Below are positions 1-6,361 of a DNA stretch of 10,188 nucleotides, one piece after another. Location of the stretch: the NCBI GenBank assembly GCA_964354855.1, contig CAYHBO010000047.1:1-10188 (forward strand), written 5' to 3'. Both the position numbers and the translations under genes were made by a program. Every line of letters begins with the position of its first letter. Within the stretch, counting starts at the first letter, position 1. The notes beneath the pieces were generated by a model, which saw only the letters and a program-made list of their open reading frames with translations, did no database searches and had not been told where the DNA came from. The stretch comes from CAYHBO01 sp964354855. GTDB lineage: Bacteria > Babelota > Babeliae > Babelales > RVW-14.

Positions 1-25
1 ATAGTTTTGAGAATTTTTGGTTGAA

Positions 26-57
26 CCTGGATACCCGCGTTCGCGAGTATGACGTAA
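26..57 (+). repeat. Dispersed palindromic repeat, copy A
   Basis: 32-bp unit beginning CCTGGAT and ending CGCGAGTATGACGTAA, 16 bases beyond the stop of the AAA/PD-(D/E)XK gene. It contains an eight-pair hairpin ATACCCGC / GCGAGTAT with a four-base loop. Relative to the other copies the stem pair C-G has changed to A-T on both sides. No T-run follows on the minus strand, so it is not a typical intrinsic terminator, although the hairpin could protect or pause the transcript end. Confidence 0.8.
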
Positions 58-73
58 GGAGAAGGCCTTAGTC

Positions 74-1774
74 TTACACCATCTCATGTTTGATTAAAAG
101 CTTCTTGCCTTCAACCGCAACACCAACAGCGATAATGGTGGAAACGTTATGAGTACGAAGTTCGGTTGCATACTGTTTAGCTTTTATTTGTACCAAAGCA
201 ATATCAGTGGCAATTTCAAGTGTTTCTTTTCTACTTTGACGAACTTTTTTGAGTTCAATAATCCAACCAGCATAATCGGCTTTTTTGGGCATGAGCATGA
301 TGTCATAACGACCATAACCAGATTCACGGTTTGATCTGACGGCGTATAGATCTTCAAATAAGACTAAAATCCCTAGGATAAACAGATGAAGATTGCGTTC
401 ACACTCATTGAGATAGAGGTCATGAGAACTTATGCTCCGTAAGACAAAGTTATTAAGTTTTATCTTAAACTCTTCAGCATCTCCTTCCATGAGTGCGATG
501 CGTAGTTCTGCGATTTCACTACTGGAAGTTGCTCTGCCAACCGATTCGGTAACAAGATTTTTATAGAGTGCGCGTACTTCAAGGTTAGGGATTTTAAGTT
601 CACAAAAATGTTTACCATCAATGTACTTATAAGAGCTGTAGGTTATGTAGCCGGCATAGAAGAGTAGGTTCCAAACGGCATGTTCTTTTCTACTCACGTC
701 CATGGATGTTTCTAACGTAAGATCGGTCATGGTGATGCCATCATCAAGCGGTTGTATGGCCGATTGGTTTTCTAAGAGTGCTTGTAGCGCGGCGTAAACC
801 TCTTCACTGCATGCTGCAATCTCTTGTTTTACGAGAGCGTTATCACTTGTGTTAAGCCAGTAGGTTTGTAAATTTCCACGTTCTTGTAAACAATTGATGA
901 TTGACCAAGGGTTATATACCGTTATTAAACCACTGTGATAGCCGTTATACCATTCTTTTATGTCATTGCGATGTTCGGTTAACTTGTAGTCTTGCAGTGC
1001 TTGATCAACTTCGTCTTGTGTGAAGCCGAAAGCACTTGAAAATTGTTCACTGAGTAATGTACAAACTTTGAGGTTGTTGAGACCGGAGAAGATACTTTCT
1101 TTAGCGACGCGTAAGATGCCGGTTAATACACCACGTTCAAGAAAATTATTGTCTTTAAGTACGCCGGAAAGGAGCGGGCGTATGAAATTAAGCATTGGTT
1201 TATAAAAATCATTAAGGTAAGCAGTATGGATGGGAGCATCATATTCGTCGATGAGTACGATGGTTTTTTGTCCGTAAACATTAAAGAGTAGTTCGCACAA
1301 CCAATGTAAACTTGAGCTAAAGACCGATTCGTTGGCCGTTTTATCCATGATGGATTGATATTTCTTACGATCAAGTTCATCAATAAGCTCATGCGTAAGA
1401 ATGTCTTTATGCCGTTTAAATTCGGCACTAATAATGTCTTGAAGTTTTGCGTAAGCATTTTCCCAAGAATCAAGCTTTACATCTTTAAAGGTAACGGAAA
1501 TTACGGGATAGATGCCTTGATGTTTACGATAGTGTTCTTCTTGCCAGATGGCGGTGTTCTCAAAAAGATACATATGGTTTTGTGGAGTACGTTCATAAAA
1601 ATACTGGAGCATGGAAAGGTTGAGGGTTTTGCCAAAGCGTCGTGGACGAGGGAAGAGAATGACTCCGGCGCCTGCTTCTTGAATTTCTTTAATCAGAAGA
1701 GTTTTGTCGATGTAAAAAGTATTTTTATCGATAAGTGTTTTGTAGTCGCTTATGCCAATTAAAATTTGCTTCAT
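74..1774 (-). CDS. AAA-ATPase-like / PD-(D/E)XK nuclease-fold protein
   Basis: Two-domain protein of 566 residues. The N-terminal part matches the AAA-ATPase-like family (Pfam AAA-ATPase_like): the opening block 'GISDYKTLIDKNTFYIDKT', a P-loop variant 'RPRRFGKT' at residues 43-50, and a Walker B-like 'VLIDEYD' at 173-179. The C-terminus is a PD-(D/E)XK nuclease-fold domain (PDDEXK_9 type) with Asp491 in 'GRYDIML', Glu507 and Lys509 in 'IIELKK', and the family's 'QIKAKQY' helix starting at 529. Nucleotide-binding and nuclease signatures therefore both look intact. Length is normal for the family. The biological role of these proteins is not established; they are often multicopy in bacteria living with hosts. 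The start is set by a strong AGGAG eight bases before the ATG at 1774; an upstream in-frame ATG at 1837 lacks one. It lies 89 bp after the exported kinase gene on the same strand, so co-transcription is possible. Identification of the family is firm, activity is not. Confidence 0.9.
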   Translation of the reverse strand: MKQILIGISDYKTLIDKNTFYIDKTLLIKEIQEAGAGVILFPRPRRFGKTLNLSMLQYFYERTPQNHMYLFENTAIWQEEHYRKHQGIYPVISVTFKDVKLDSWENAYAKLQDIISAEFKRHKDILTHELIDELDRKKYQSIMDKTANESVFSSSLHWLCELLFNVYGQKTIVLIDEYDAPIHTAYLNDFYKPMLNFIRPLLSGVLKDNNFLERGVLTGILRVAKESIFSGLNNLKVCTLLSEQFSSAFGFTQDEVDQALQDYKLTEHRNDIKEWYNGYHSGLITVYNPWSIINCLQERGNLQTYWLNTSDNALVKQEIAACSEEVYAALQALLENQSAIQPLDDGITMTDLTLETSMDVSRKEHAVWNLLFYAGYITYSSYKYIDGKHFCELKIPNLEVRALYKNLVTESVGRATSSSEIAELRIALMEGDAEEFKIKLNNFVLRSISSHDLYLNECERNLHLFILGILVLFEDLYAVRSNRESGYGRYDIMLMPKKADYAGWIIELKKVRQSRKETLEIATDIALVQIKAKQYATELRTHNVSTIIAVGVAVEGKKLLIKHEMV

Positions 1775-1782
1775 AAAGAGGT

Positions 1783-1787
1783 CTCCT
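1783..1787 (-). promoter_or_regulatory. Shine-Dalgarno site fixing the start of the AAA/PD-(D/E)XK gene
   Basis: On the minus strand AGGAG lies eight bases before the ATG at 1774. The next in-frame ATG upstream (1837) has no purine-rich block before it, and the residues it would add (MDNNMNSRYPKN...) precede the place where the family normally begins. The downstream start is therefore preferred. Confidence 0.75.
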
Positions 1788-1863
1788 AGCAAAATGAACA
1801 GGTTTTTAGGGTATCGTGAGTTCATATTGTTGTCCATGGGACCATGTTATTATGTCAGGGGTT

Positions 1864-3312
1864 TTATTCCAAGCTTTTCTCAAAGCTCTGTAAGCGTTTT
1901 TTTATACGGGTCAGGTTGTCTTTGTTTTCTTTTATGAAAGTGATAAAGCCTTTCCATAATCCATAGGTGCCGTGTTTACCTTTTTCTGAGAATTCTTGCC
2001 AAATTACTTTGGTGATTGGGCTTTCTACGGTTAATTTCTGATTCTTTTCTATCATATCAATGCAGTTTTGTGCTGCGGTGGTCCACGTAAAAATAGTTTT
2101 TTTTATGTATTGAGAGAGCTCTGCTTGTCGTTCTTTTGGATAGGCTTGTAGGTAGCCATCTAAAAATGCACGGTAAAAAGAGAGATTTCTCTCCCAAATT
2201 TTGTCGGGGATTGTTGTGTGATGAAGATGCTCCCATAACAAAAGAGGATGGAAGAAAAAGGCCAGTATATCCCAATCAATTTTTTGTGGATGGTCATATG
2301 AAAGTCGCATGGTTTCATTGTCAATAAGATAGATACGATTTATCCATGTTTTGTATTCTTGATTGTAGGTATTTTTAATAAATATATTTTCTGCGTGAAG
2401 ATCTCCGTGGATTATGGTGCGCCAATGTTCAGGGCTTTTACTGGCGTTAAGCATAAATGATGCATGGAGTATGCCGATTGCTTTGCCGACTTTAGTGCCA
2501 AGTTCTGAAAGCTCTTTTGGGGTTTTAGAACTTTTAATGGAGAGTAAGTTTTCTATAGAATTGCCTTGTGCAACGTGAGCTACTTCGATGATACATTCTT
2601 TTTTTGTTGTGTTGTCAATGTAGCTGAATAATCCTTCTAAGGGTGTTAAAATTGGAGCTTCTTTGTTTTTTTCTAGCCCTGGGCGGAATGAGCCGATCCA
2701 ACTTTCTTGAATGACTTTAAGGTTTTGCCAAGGGTGTGTTTTTTGTGTTCCCTTTTTTTCACTGATTTTAACGACGAGTATGGATTTGCCTTGGGTATCG
2801 GTGATTGCACACACAGCTTTTGAGCTAGCACCTTCCGTGAGTGGTTTTATAGAGATTTTGCCAAGATCTGGCCAGTGTTTTTTTATCAGTTCTTTTATTT
2901 CCCGTTCGGTTGGAACGCCTTCTTCTGTTTGAGAAAGGTTGGTTAATGGAATAATTTCGGTTGGATTTCTTACGGTTGTTATTATTTTTTTGGTAGGTTT
3001 CTTTGTTGCTTTTTTTCTTCTTAGCACATGTTTTTTTAACGCTTCTTGGTAAGCTTTTTTCTGAGCTTTACGTCGTGTAAAGATTTGTTTGAGGGGGGTT
3101 GATAATTTATTCTCGAGCATGCGTTTGGTTTCTTTGCTCAGCGGTTCTTGTAATTTTCGGGCTGAATCTTTTTTTGCTTGATCAAAGAGTTCTTTTTTAG
3201 CTTGTTTTGGTTGTTTTTTTGTTACACCTGTAGGTTCTTTTGTTCTTACTGCATGTGTGCTATTTGGGGTGAAAAAATATAGAATCAAACATAGTAGAGC
3301 TAGACGTTTCAT
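1864..3312 (-). CDS. Exported APH/choline-kinase-fold protein (paralogue 1)
   Basis: 482 residues. A Sec signal peptide is visible: MKR, a hydrophobic stretch, then 'NSTHA' with likely cleavage after Ala21. Residues 22-115 are a very Lys-rich, probably disordered or helical linker. From about 135 to the end is a kinase-like domain: Gly/Ser-rich loop 'LTEGASSKAV' (158-167), Lys182 in 'LVVKIS', the phosphotransferase signature 'HGDLHAEN' (302-309, catalytic Asp304, Asn309), metal-site 'IDNE' (Asp331, Glu333) and a following 'IDWDIL' as in APH/choline kinases. All key residues look present, so activity is plausible; the substrate is unknown. GGAG seven bases before the ATG supports the start. 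The gene has a close paralogue at 4430-5911 on the same strand with galE between them. A signal peptide on an ATP-dependent fold suggests action outside the bacterial cytoplasm, for example in a host cell; that is inference. Not a recognised antibiotic-resistance APH. Confidence 0.85.
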   Translation of the reverse strand: MKRLALLCLILYFFTPNSTHAVRTKEPTGVTKKQPKQAKKELFDQAKKDSARKLQEPLSKETKRMLENKLSTPLKQIFTRRKAQKKAYQEALKKHVLRRKKATKKPTKKIITTVRNPTEIIPLTNLSQTEEGVPTEREIKELIKKHWPDLGKISIKPLTEGASSKAVCAITDTQGKSILVVKISEKKGTQKTHPWQNLKVIQESWIGSFRPGLEKNKEAPILTPLEGLFSYIDNTTKKECIIEVAHVAQGNSIENLLSIKSSKTPKELSELGTKVGKAIGILHASFMLNASKSPEHWRTIIHGDLHAENIFIKNTYNQEYKTWINRIYLIDNETMRLSYDHPQKIDWDILAFFFHPLLLWEHLHHTTIPDKIWERNLSFYRAFLDGYLQAYPKERQAELSQYIKKTIFTWTTAAQNCIDMIEKNQKLTVESPITKVIWQEFSEKGKHGTYGLWKGFITFIKENKDNLTRIKKRLQSFEKSLE

Positions 3313-3322
3313 CCGGTATCTC

Positions 3323-3381
3323 CATGGTTAAAATTCAGGGATATTTTTGAGGTTTCATGGTCGAAATGCAGGGATATTTTA
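3323..3381. repeat. Two direct repeats over the leader of exported kinase 1
   Basis: Two 26-base copies, 3323-3348 and 3356-3381, spaced 33 bp start to start (about three helical turns), agree at 22 of 26 positions. Both read CATGGT..AAAT.CAGGGATATTTT on the plus strand. On the minus strand the outer copy contains the candidate -10 and start site of the kinase gene, and the inner copy touches its Shine-Dalgarno. A weaker third resemblance (ATGGTTAAAAATTA) begins at 3419. This geometry fits an operator for a DNA-binding protein, but no such protein is seen here. Confidence 0.6.
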
Positions 3382-3405
3382 ATCTGATTATGGTAAGACA
3401 CACAA
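3376..3405 (-). promoter_or_regulatory. Candidate sigma70-type promoter of exported kinase 1
   Basis: Minus strand: TTGTGT (3400-3405), an 18-bp spacer, then TAAAAT (3376-3381), which is one base from TATAAT. The start of transcription would fall near 3369, giving a leader of about 57 nt that contains the GGAG site. The -35 agrees with consensus only at TTG. Prediction by eye. Confidence 0.4.
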
Positions 3406-3489
3406 GAGAATGGTTATGATGGTTAAAAATTATTACTGGTTTCTAATTATCTTCTAGGTTATTTTCTGGGTTCAAAGAAAGTGTTTCTC

Positions 3490-4503
3490 ATGCAAAAAAC
3501 TATTTTAGTTACCGGCGGTGCTGGGTACATTGGTAGTCATACTGCTTATCAGCTTGTACAGCAGGGGTACCAGGTTATTGTGCTGGATAATTTTTTACAT
3601 AAACAGACGGTTGCTATGCCATGGGCTACGGTGATTCGTGCAGATTTTGCAGACCGGGAAATACTTGTGCACATTTTTACCAGTTACCAGATCGAAGCAG
3701 TTATGCATTTTGCCGCGTTTATTGAAGTTGGCGAGTCGGTAAAATTTCCACAAAAATTCTATGATAATAATGTCACTAAGACACTGGTGCTTCTTGATAT
3801 GATGCTTGCGTATCAGGTAAAGAAAATTGTTTTTTCTTCTTCATGTGCCGTGTATGGTGCGCCGGTGTATACTCCGCTTGATGAGAAACATCCAAAAAAT
3901 CCAGTAAGTCCGTATGGGCGAAATAAACTTATGGTTGAATGGGCTTTGCAGGATTACGCACAAGCGTATGGATTGTCTTCTATTGCTCTACGATATTTTA
4001 ATGCATCAGGTGCTACTCCAGAGCTTGGACTCGGTGAACAGCACCAACCGGAAACCCATTTGATCCCATTAGTATTGCGGGCGATTAAGTCTGGGAAGCC
4101 AATTACGGTTTTTGGCAACGATTACGAGACATTTGATGGAACTTGTGTGCGTGATTATATTCATGTGTCTGATATCGCGCAGGCGCACGTTGCAGCACTT
4201 GAATATCTTGAACAAACGCATGAACCCGTGCATATTCCCATTAACTTAGGGACGGGTTCTGGATATACCGTGAAACAAGTAATTCAGATGGCACAAGAGG
4301 TTTGTGGTAAACAGGCAACCGTTATCTATGTGGATCGACGTATGGGTGATTGCCCTATACTCGTAGCCAATGCACAGCTTGCCAACCAGGTTCTTGGCTG
4401 GACCCCAAATTATACCGATTTAAAAGAAATTATCGTATCGGCATGGGCGTGGGAGCAGCGCCAAGAATCTTTTTCTGACCTTCTTTTAGGCGAGCAATCA
4501 TAG
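3490..4503 (+). CDS. galE: UDP-glucose 4-epimerase
   Basis: 337-residue short-chain dehydrogenase-fold epimerase that interconverts UDP-glucose and UDP-galactose in the cytoplasm with bound NAD; it supplies galactose-type sugars for surface glycans. Visible landmarks: NAD-binding 'TGGAGYIG' (8-15), 'VGESV' and 'YDNNV' (80-95), catalytic Ser118 in 'FSSSCAVYG', the Tyr142/Lys146 pair in 'PYGRNKLMVE', 'LRYFNASGA', 'GEQHQPETHLIPL', and 'RDYIHVSDIA'. Length is normal, with a short loop after residue 35 compared with E. coli GalE. The position of the substrate-gate Tyr299 of E. coli is Leu291 here, as in Bacillus-type enzymes, so UDP-N-acetyl sugars may also be accepted (inference). The ATG at 3490 was chosen because family members begin at this point; a GTG at 3481 is also in frame. 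No strong ribosome site is seen before either. The last 74 bases overlap the opposite-strand exported kinase 2. Confidence 0.92.
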   Translation: MQKTILVTGGAGYIGSHTAYQLVQQGYQVIVLDNFLHKQTVAMPWATVIRADFADREILVHIFTSYQIEAVMHFAAFIEVGESVKFPQKFYDNNVTKTLVLLDMMLAYQVKKIVFSSSCAVYGAPVYTPLDEKHPKNPVSPYGRNKLMVEWALQDYAQAYGLSSIALRYFNASGATPELGLGEQHQPETHLIPLVLRAIKSGKPITVFGNDYETFDGTCVRDYIHVSDIAQAHVAALEYLEQTHEPVHIPINLGTGSGYTVKQVIQMAQEVCGKQATVIYVDRRMGDCPILVANAQLANQVLGWTPNYTDLKEIIVSAWAWEQRQESFSDLLLGEQS

Positions 4504-5911
4504 AGTGAGATTCATTAATGTTTGCTTTAATGAATCCAACATATCCTTCCCAGGTTGCTGATTTAGCATCTGAGTTAGTAAATGGTTTAAATCTATGGTT
4601 ATTTAAATTGACCCTACCCTGTGTTTGCATTTCTTCGATGCAATCAATCGCGATCTGAAACCAAGAATTAACGAGAATTTTGAGATATAAGCTAAGTTCT
4701 TTTCGTCGTTCTTCGGGGTAGGCTTCAAGGTAGCCGTTGAGAAATGCGGTATAAAAATCAAGATTATTACTCCATTGTTCATCAGAAATTTTTTGTGCCG
4801 TTAAATGTTGCCAGTACAAAATAGGAAGAAACATGAATTCGATGATATCCCAATCGATGGGTTGTAGTTCGTCAAGTGATTGACGGATTGTTTCATTGTC
4901 AATGAGATAAACGCGACAAAAATTTTTAGAAAAATATTTAATAAAAACATTGTTTGCGTGAAAGTCTCCGTGGTTTACCGTAAGCCATTGTTCTGGTCTT
5001 TGCTCGGTATTGGTGATAAATGAACTATGTAAAATTCCGAGAGCTTTGCCTATAAATGATCCGTATAATTGACGTTCATAGGGGGATAGAACAACAATGC
5101 CATCCAATATTTTATTAATGTAATCACCTTGTGCTGCATGAGTTACCTCAATGACGCAACGTTGGTGCTTTCCGTTAAAATATCTAAAAAATCTTTCGAC
5201 GGGTGTTATGATGGGTGCGTTGGCATTAGTTTTGAGTCCTGGCGAGAGACGTCCAATTCTGCTCGCTTGAATGGCGGCAAGATTTTCCCATGCCTGATGA
5301 TTTTTTTCTGTGTTTACCGTACTAATTTTGAAAACAAAAATGAATTTTCCTTGTTCATTAGAAATGCCATAGATGATGCCGGTATTTGCACCGCCGGCTA
5401 ATTTTTTAATGCCGATCTTTCCTAAAGCCGGCCAATATTCACTTACAAGGTCTCGTATGGTGTCATAGGTCGGGTAGCCTTGTTGCGTGAGTCCTATGCC
5501 TTGAAGATCAACTACTTTGAGTGGAGTATCAGAAATTCTTTGGGTTCTTCTGTTTGGATTGATCGTTATATTTTTTCTTACAGCATGATCGTTAAGTTCT
5601 TGTTGAAAATTAGCCTGTTGCATGTGGCGTCGTTGGATGACATTGACTAATGCATTTCCTGCAGATCTATCTTCATCAGGAATTCCCTGATAATTTTCGC
5701 TTCTACTATTTCTTTGTGCTTCGAGCACTTCAGATCTCTTTTGAGCTCTTAATTTTTCAGCTTGTGCTCTTCTTCTTATTATGCCTTTTTTGGGGTCTAA
5801 AGTTTGTTTGGCTCCGTGTTTGTGATCTTCTTTTTCGCCTGCAAAAAGAACGTTTGTAGGCAGAGTGGTTATGGCTATTGAAAATAGGATTAGAATATTT
5901 ATCAGTTTCAT
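4430..5911 (-). CDS. Exported APH/choline-kinase-fold protein (paralogue 2)
   Basis: 493 residues and a paralogue of the protein at 1864-3312: same plan of signal peptide, charged linker and kinase domain, with matching blocks throughout (e.g. 'PALGKIGIKKL', 'HGDFHANN', 'VYLIDNETIR', 'IDWDII'). The signal peptide is hydrophobic to 'NVLFA' with likely cleavage after Ala24. The linker (25-135) is rich in Arg, Gln and Asn rather than Lys. Kinase landmarks: 'LAGGANTGII' loop (171-180), Lys195 in 'FVFKIS', His314-Asp316-Asn321, Asp338/Glu340, and Asp353/Asp355. No catalytic residue appears lost. GGAG stands five bases before the ATG. The C-terminal block 'FIKANINES...ARLKEGQKKIL' aligns with paralogue 1, which supports the reading through the 74-bp overlap with galE; the last 9 residues are extra. 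Substrate unknown; action outside the cytoplasm is inferred from the signal peptide. Confidence 0.85.
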   Translation of the reverse strand: MKLINILILFSIAITTLPTNVLFAGEKEDHKHGAKQTLDPKKGIIRRRAQAEKLRAQKRSEVLEAQRNSRSENYQGIPDEDRSAGNALVNVIQRRHMQQANFQQELNDHAVRKNITINPNRRTQRISDTPLKVVDLQGIGLTQQGYPTYDTIRDLVSEYWPALGKIGIKKLAGGANTGIIYGISNEQGKFIFVFKISTVNTEKNHQAWENLAAIQASRIGRLSPGLKTNANAPIITPVERFFRYFNGKHQRCVIEVTHAAQGDYINKILDGIVVLSPYERQLYGSFIGKALGILHSSFITNTEQRPEQWLTVNHGDFHANNVFIKYFSKNFCRVYLIDNETIRQSLDELQPIDWDIIEFMFLPILYWQHLTAQKISDEQWSNNLDFYTAFLNGYLEAYPEERRKELSLYLKILVNSWFQIAIDCIEEMQTQGRVNLNNHRFKPFTNSDAKSATWEGYVGFIKANINESHSMIARLKEGQKKILGAAPTPMPIR

Positions 5912-5944
5912 ATTTTCTCCAGAGATTTCTAATTTTAAAGTCTT

Positions 5945-5974
5945 ATTAAAGATTCTAATATTTATTTACGTCAT
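5945..5974 (-). promoter_or_regulatory. Candidate promoter of exported kinase 2, partly inside repeat B
   Basis: Minus strand: ATGACG (5969-5974; four of six to TTGACA) forms the end of repeat B, followed by an 18-bp spacer and TTTAAT (5945-5950; five of six to TATAAT). Transcription would begin near 5938, about 27 nt before the ATG. The same arrangement recurs in front of the GT-C gene, which makes it more credible than either site alone. Confidence 0.45.
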
Positions 5975-5997
5975 CCTCGCGTATGCGGGGATCCAGG
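5966..5997 (-). repeat. Dispersed palindromic repeat, copy B
   Basis: Minus-strand copy, CCTGGATCCCCGC...GAGGATGACGTAA, 55 bp upstream of exported kinase 2. Its internal stem is ATCCCCGC / GCGAGGAT. Homology with copy D runs on past both ends to cover 5941-6002, including CTTTAATAAGA at the promoter-proximal end. Confidence 0.85.
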
Positions 5998-6074
5998 CCT
6001 TACTTCTTTCTTAAGTTATTCCTTTAATTTTTTATTAAAAAGATCTGGATCCCCGCATACGCGAGGATGACGTA
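5967..6074. repeat. Perfect 30-bp inverted repeat made by copies B and C
   Basis: The arms 5967-5996 and 6045-6074 are exact reverse complements over 30 bases, separated by a 48-bp AT-rich spacer. A transcript across the pair could fold into a very stable stem, and supercoiled DNA could extrude a cruciform. It lies outside the expected transcripts of both flanking genes. Confidence 0.85.
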
Positions 6075-6075
6075 C
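6044..6075 (+). repeat. Dispersed palindromic repeat, copy C
   Basis: Plus-strand copy whose central 30 bases are identical to copy B in reverse orientation. Unlike B and D it lacks the flanking TAAGG before and the CTTTAATAAGA after, so it is the shorter version of the element. Confidence 0.85.
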
Positions 6076-6245
6076 TGGAAAATTAAATAACGCCGTAAAA
6101 AGGCGCGAGAACTTTTTTGGTACTAAGACCTTTAATTGTTTATTATTTCTAATTGTAACTAATTAATTAATTTAAATTCAAGGGTTTTAAAATTTTTATA
6201 CTTTTTTTAGAAAAGTTTTTATAACGTCAGTAAAAGTAAATAAGG

Positions 6246-6277
6246 CCTGGATCTCCGCTTTCGCGAGGATGACGTAA
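6246..6277 (+). repeat. Dispersed palindromic repeat, copy D
   Basis: Plus-strand copy, CCTGGATCTCCGC...GAGGATGACGTAA, 84 bp upstream of the GT-C glycosyltransferase start. With its flanks (6241-6302) it matches copy B's 5941-6002 at 53 of 62 positions without gaps. Read on the minus strand it encodes VILAKAEIQ, a peptide of the type that such repeats give when translated. Confidence 0.85.
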
Positions 6278-6298
6278 ATTAGCGTTAAAAACTTTAAT
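6269..6298 (+). promoter_or_regulatory. Candidate promoter of the GT-C gene, partly inside repeat D
   Basis: ATGACG (6269-6274) at the end of repeat D, an 18-bp spacer, then TTTAAT (6293-6298), the same hexamers and spacing as before exported kinase 2. The start would fall near 6305, about 57 nt before the chosen ATG. The surrounding CTTTAATAAGA is identical in both places. Confidence 0.45.
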
Positions 6299-6351
6299 AA
6301 GAATGAAAAACAAGGTATTTTTTGTCTGACACTAATGATACTGAAACTCTT

Positions 6352-6355
6352 AGGA
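6352..6355 (+). promoter_or_regulatory. Shine-Dalgarno site fixing the start of the GT-C gene
   Basis: AGGA six bases before the ATG at 6362. The alternative ATG at 6335 would add nine residues ahead of the first membrane segment and has no purine-rich block before it. Confidence 0.6.
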
Positions 6356-6361
6356 TATCTT

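Larger units (their letters stand above)
5912..6361. other. 450-bp divergent intergenic region with repeats and promoters
   Basis: No credible gene. It is strongly AT-rich apart from three GC-rich repeat copies (5966-5997, 6044-6075, 6246-6277). The stretch 6076-6240 holds no recognisable feature beyond a weak four-pair hairpin (CGCC 6091-6094 / GGCG 6102-6105) and A/T runs. Both flanking genes read outward, so promoters for both should lie here. Confidence 0.75.

Noticed and set aside
1123..1473. 116-codon minus-strand frame inside the AAA/PD-(D/E)XK gene
   Set aside because: Different frame within a well-supported domain; the real frame is continuous through it, so there is no frameshift to explain.
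1355..1762. 135-codon plus-strand frame opposite the AAA/PD-(D/E)XK gene
   Set aside because: It lies entirely antisense to a gene with clear domains on the other strand, and shows no recognisable motif of its own.
1775..1837. Upstream start (ATG 1837) for the AAA/PD-(D/E)XK gene
   Set aside because: No ribosome site, and the added 21 residues are outside the family. The 12-bp palindrome CATGGGACCATG at 1835-1846 overlaps this ATG but is too short to interpret.
3481..3489. GTG start for galE
   Set aside because: It adds MFL ahead of the usual family start; the ATG at 3490 gives the typical 'MQKTILVTGG' beginning. Not excluded, as neither start has a strong ribosome site.
6091..6118. Intrinsic terminator
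   Set aside because: Only four stem pairs around a seven-base loop, with seven bases between the stem and the T-run, and no gene upstream on that strand that would need it.
5966..6277. CRISPR array
   Set aside because: Three copies in mixed orientation with unequal spacing of 46 and 170 bp, and a fourth copy almost 6 kb away. They are dispersed palindromic repeats, not an array.
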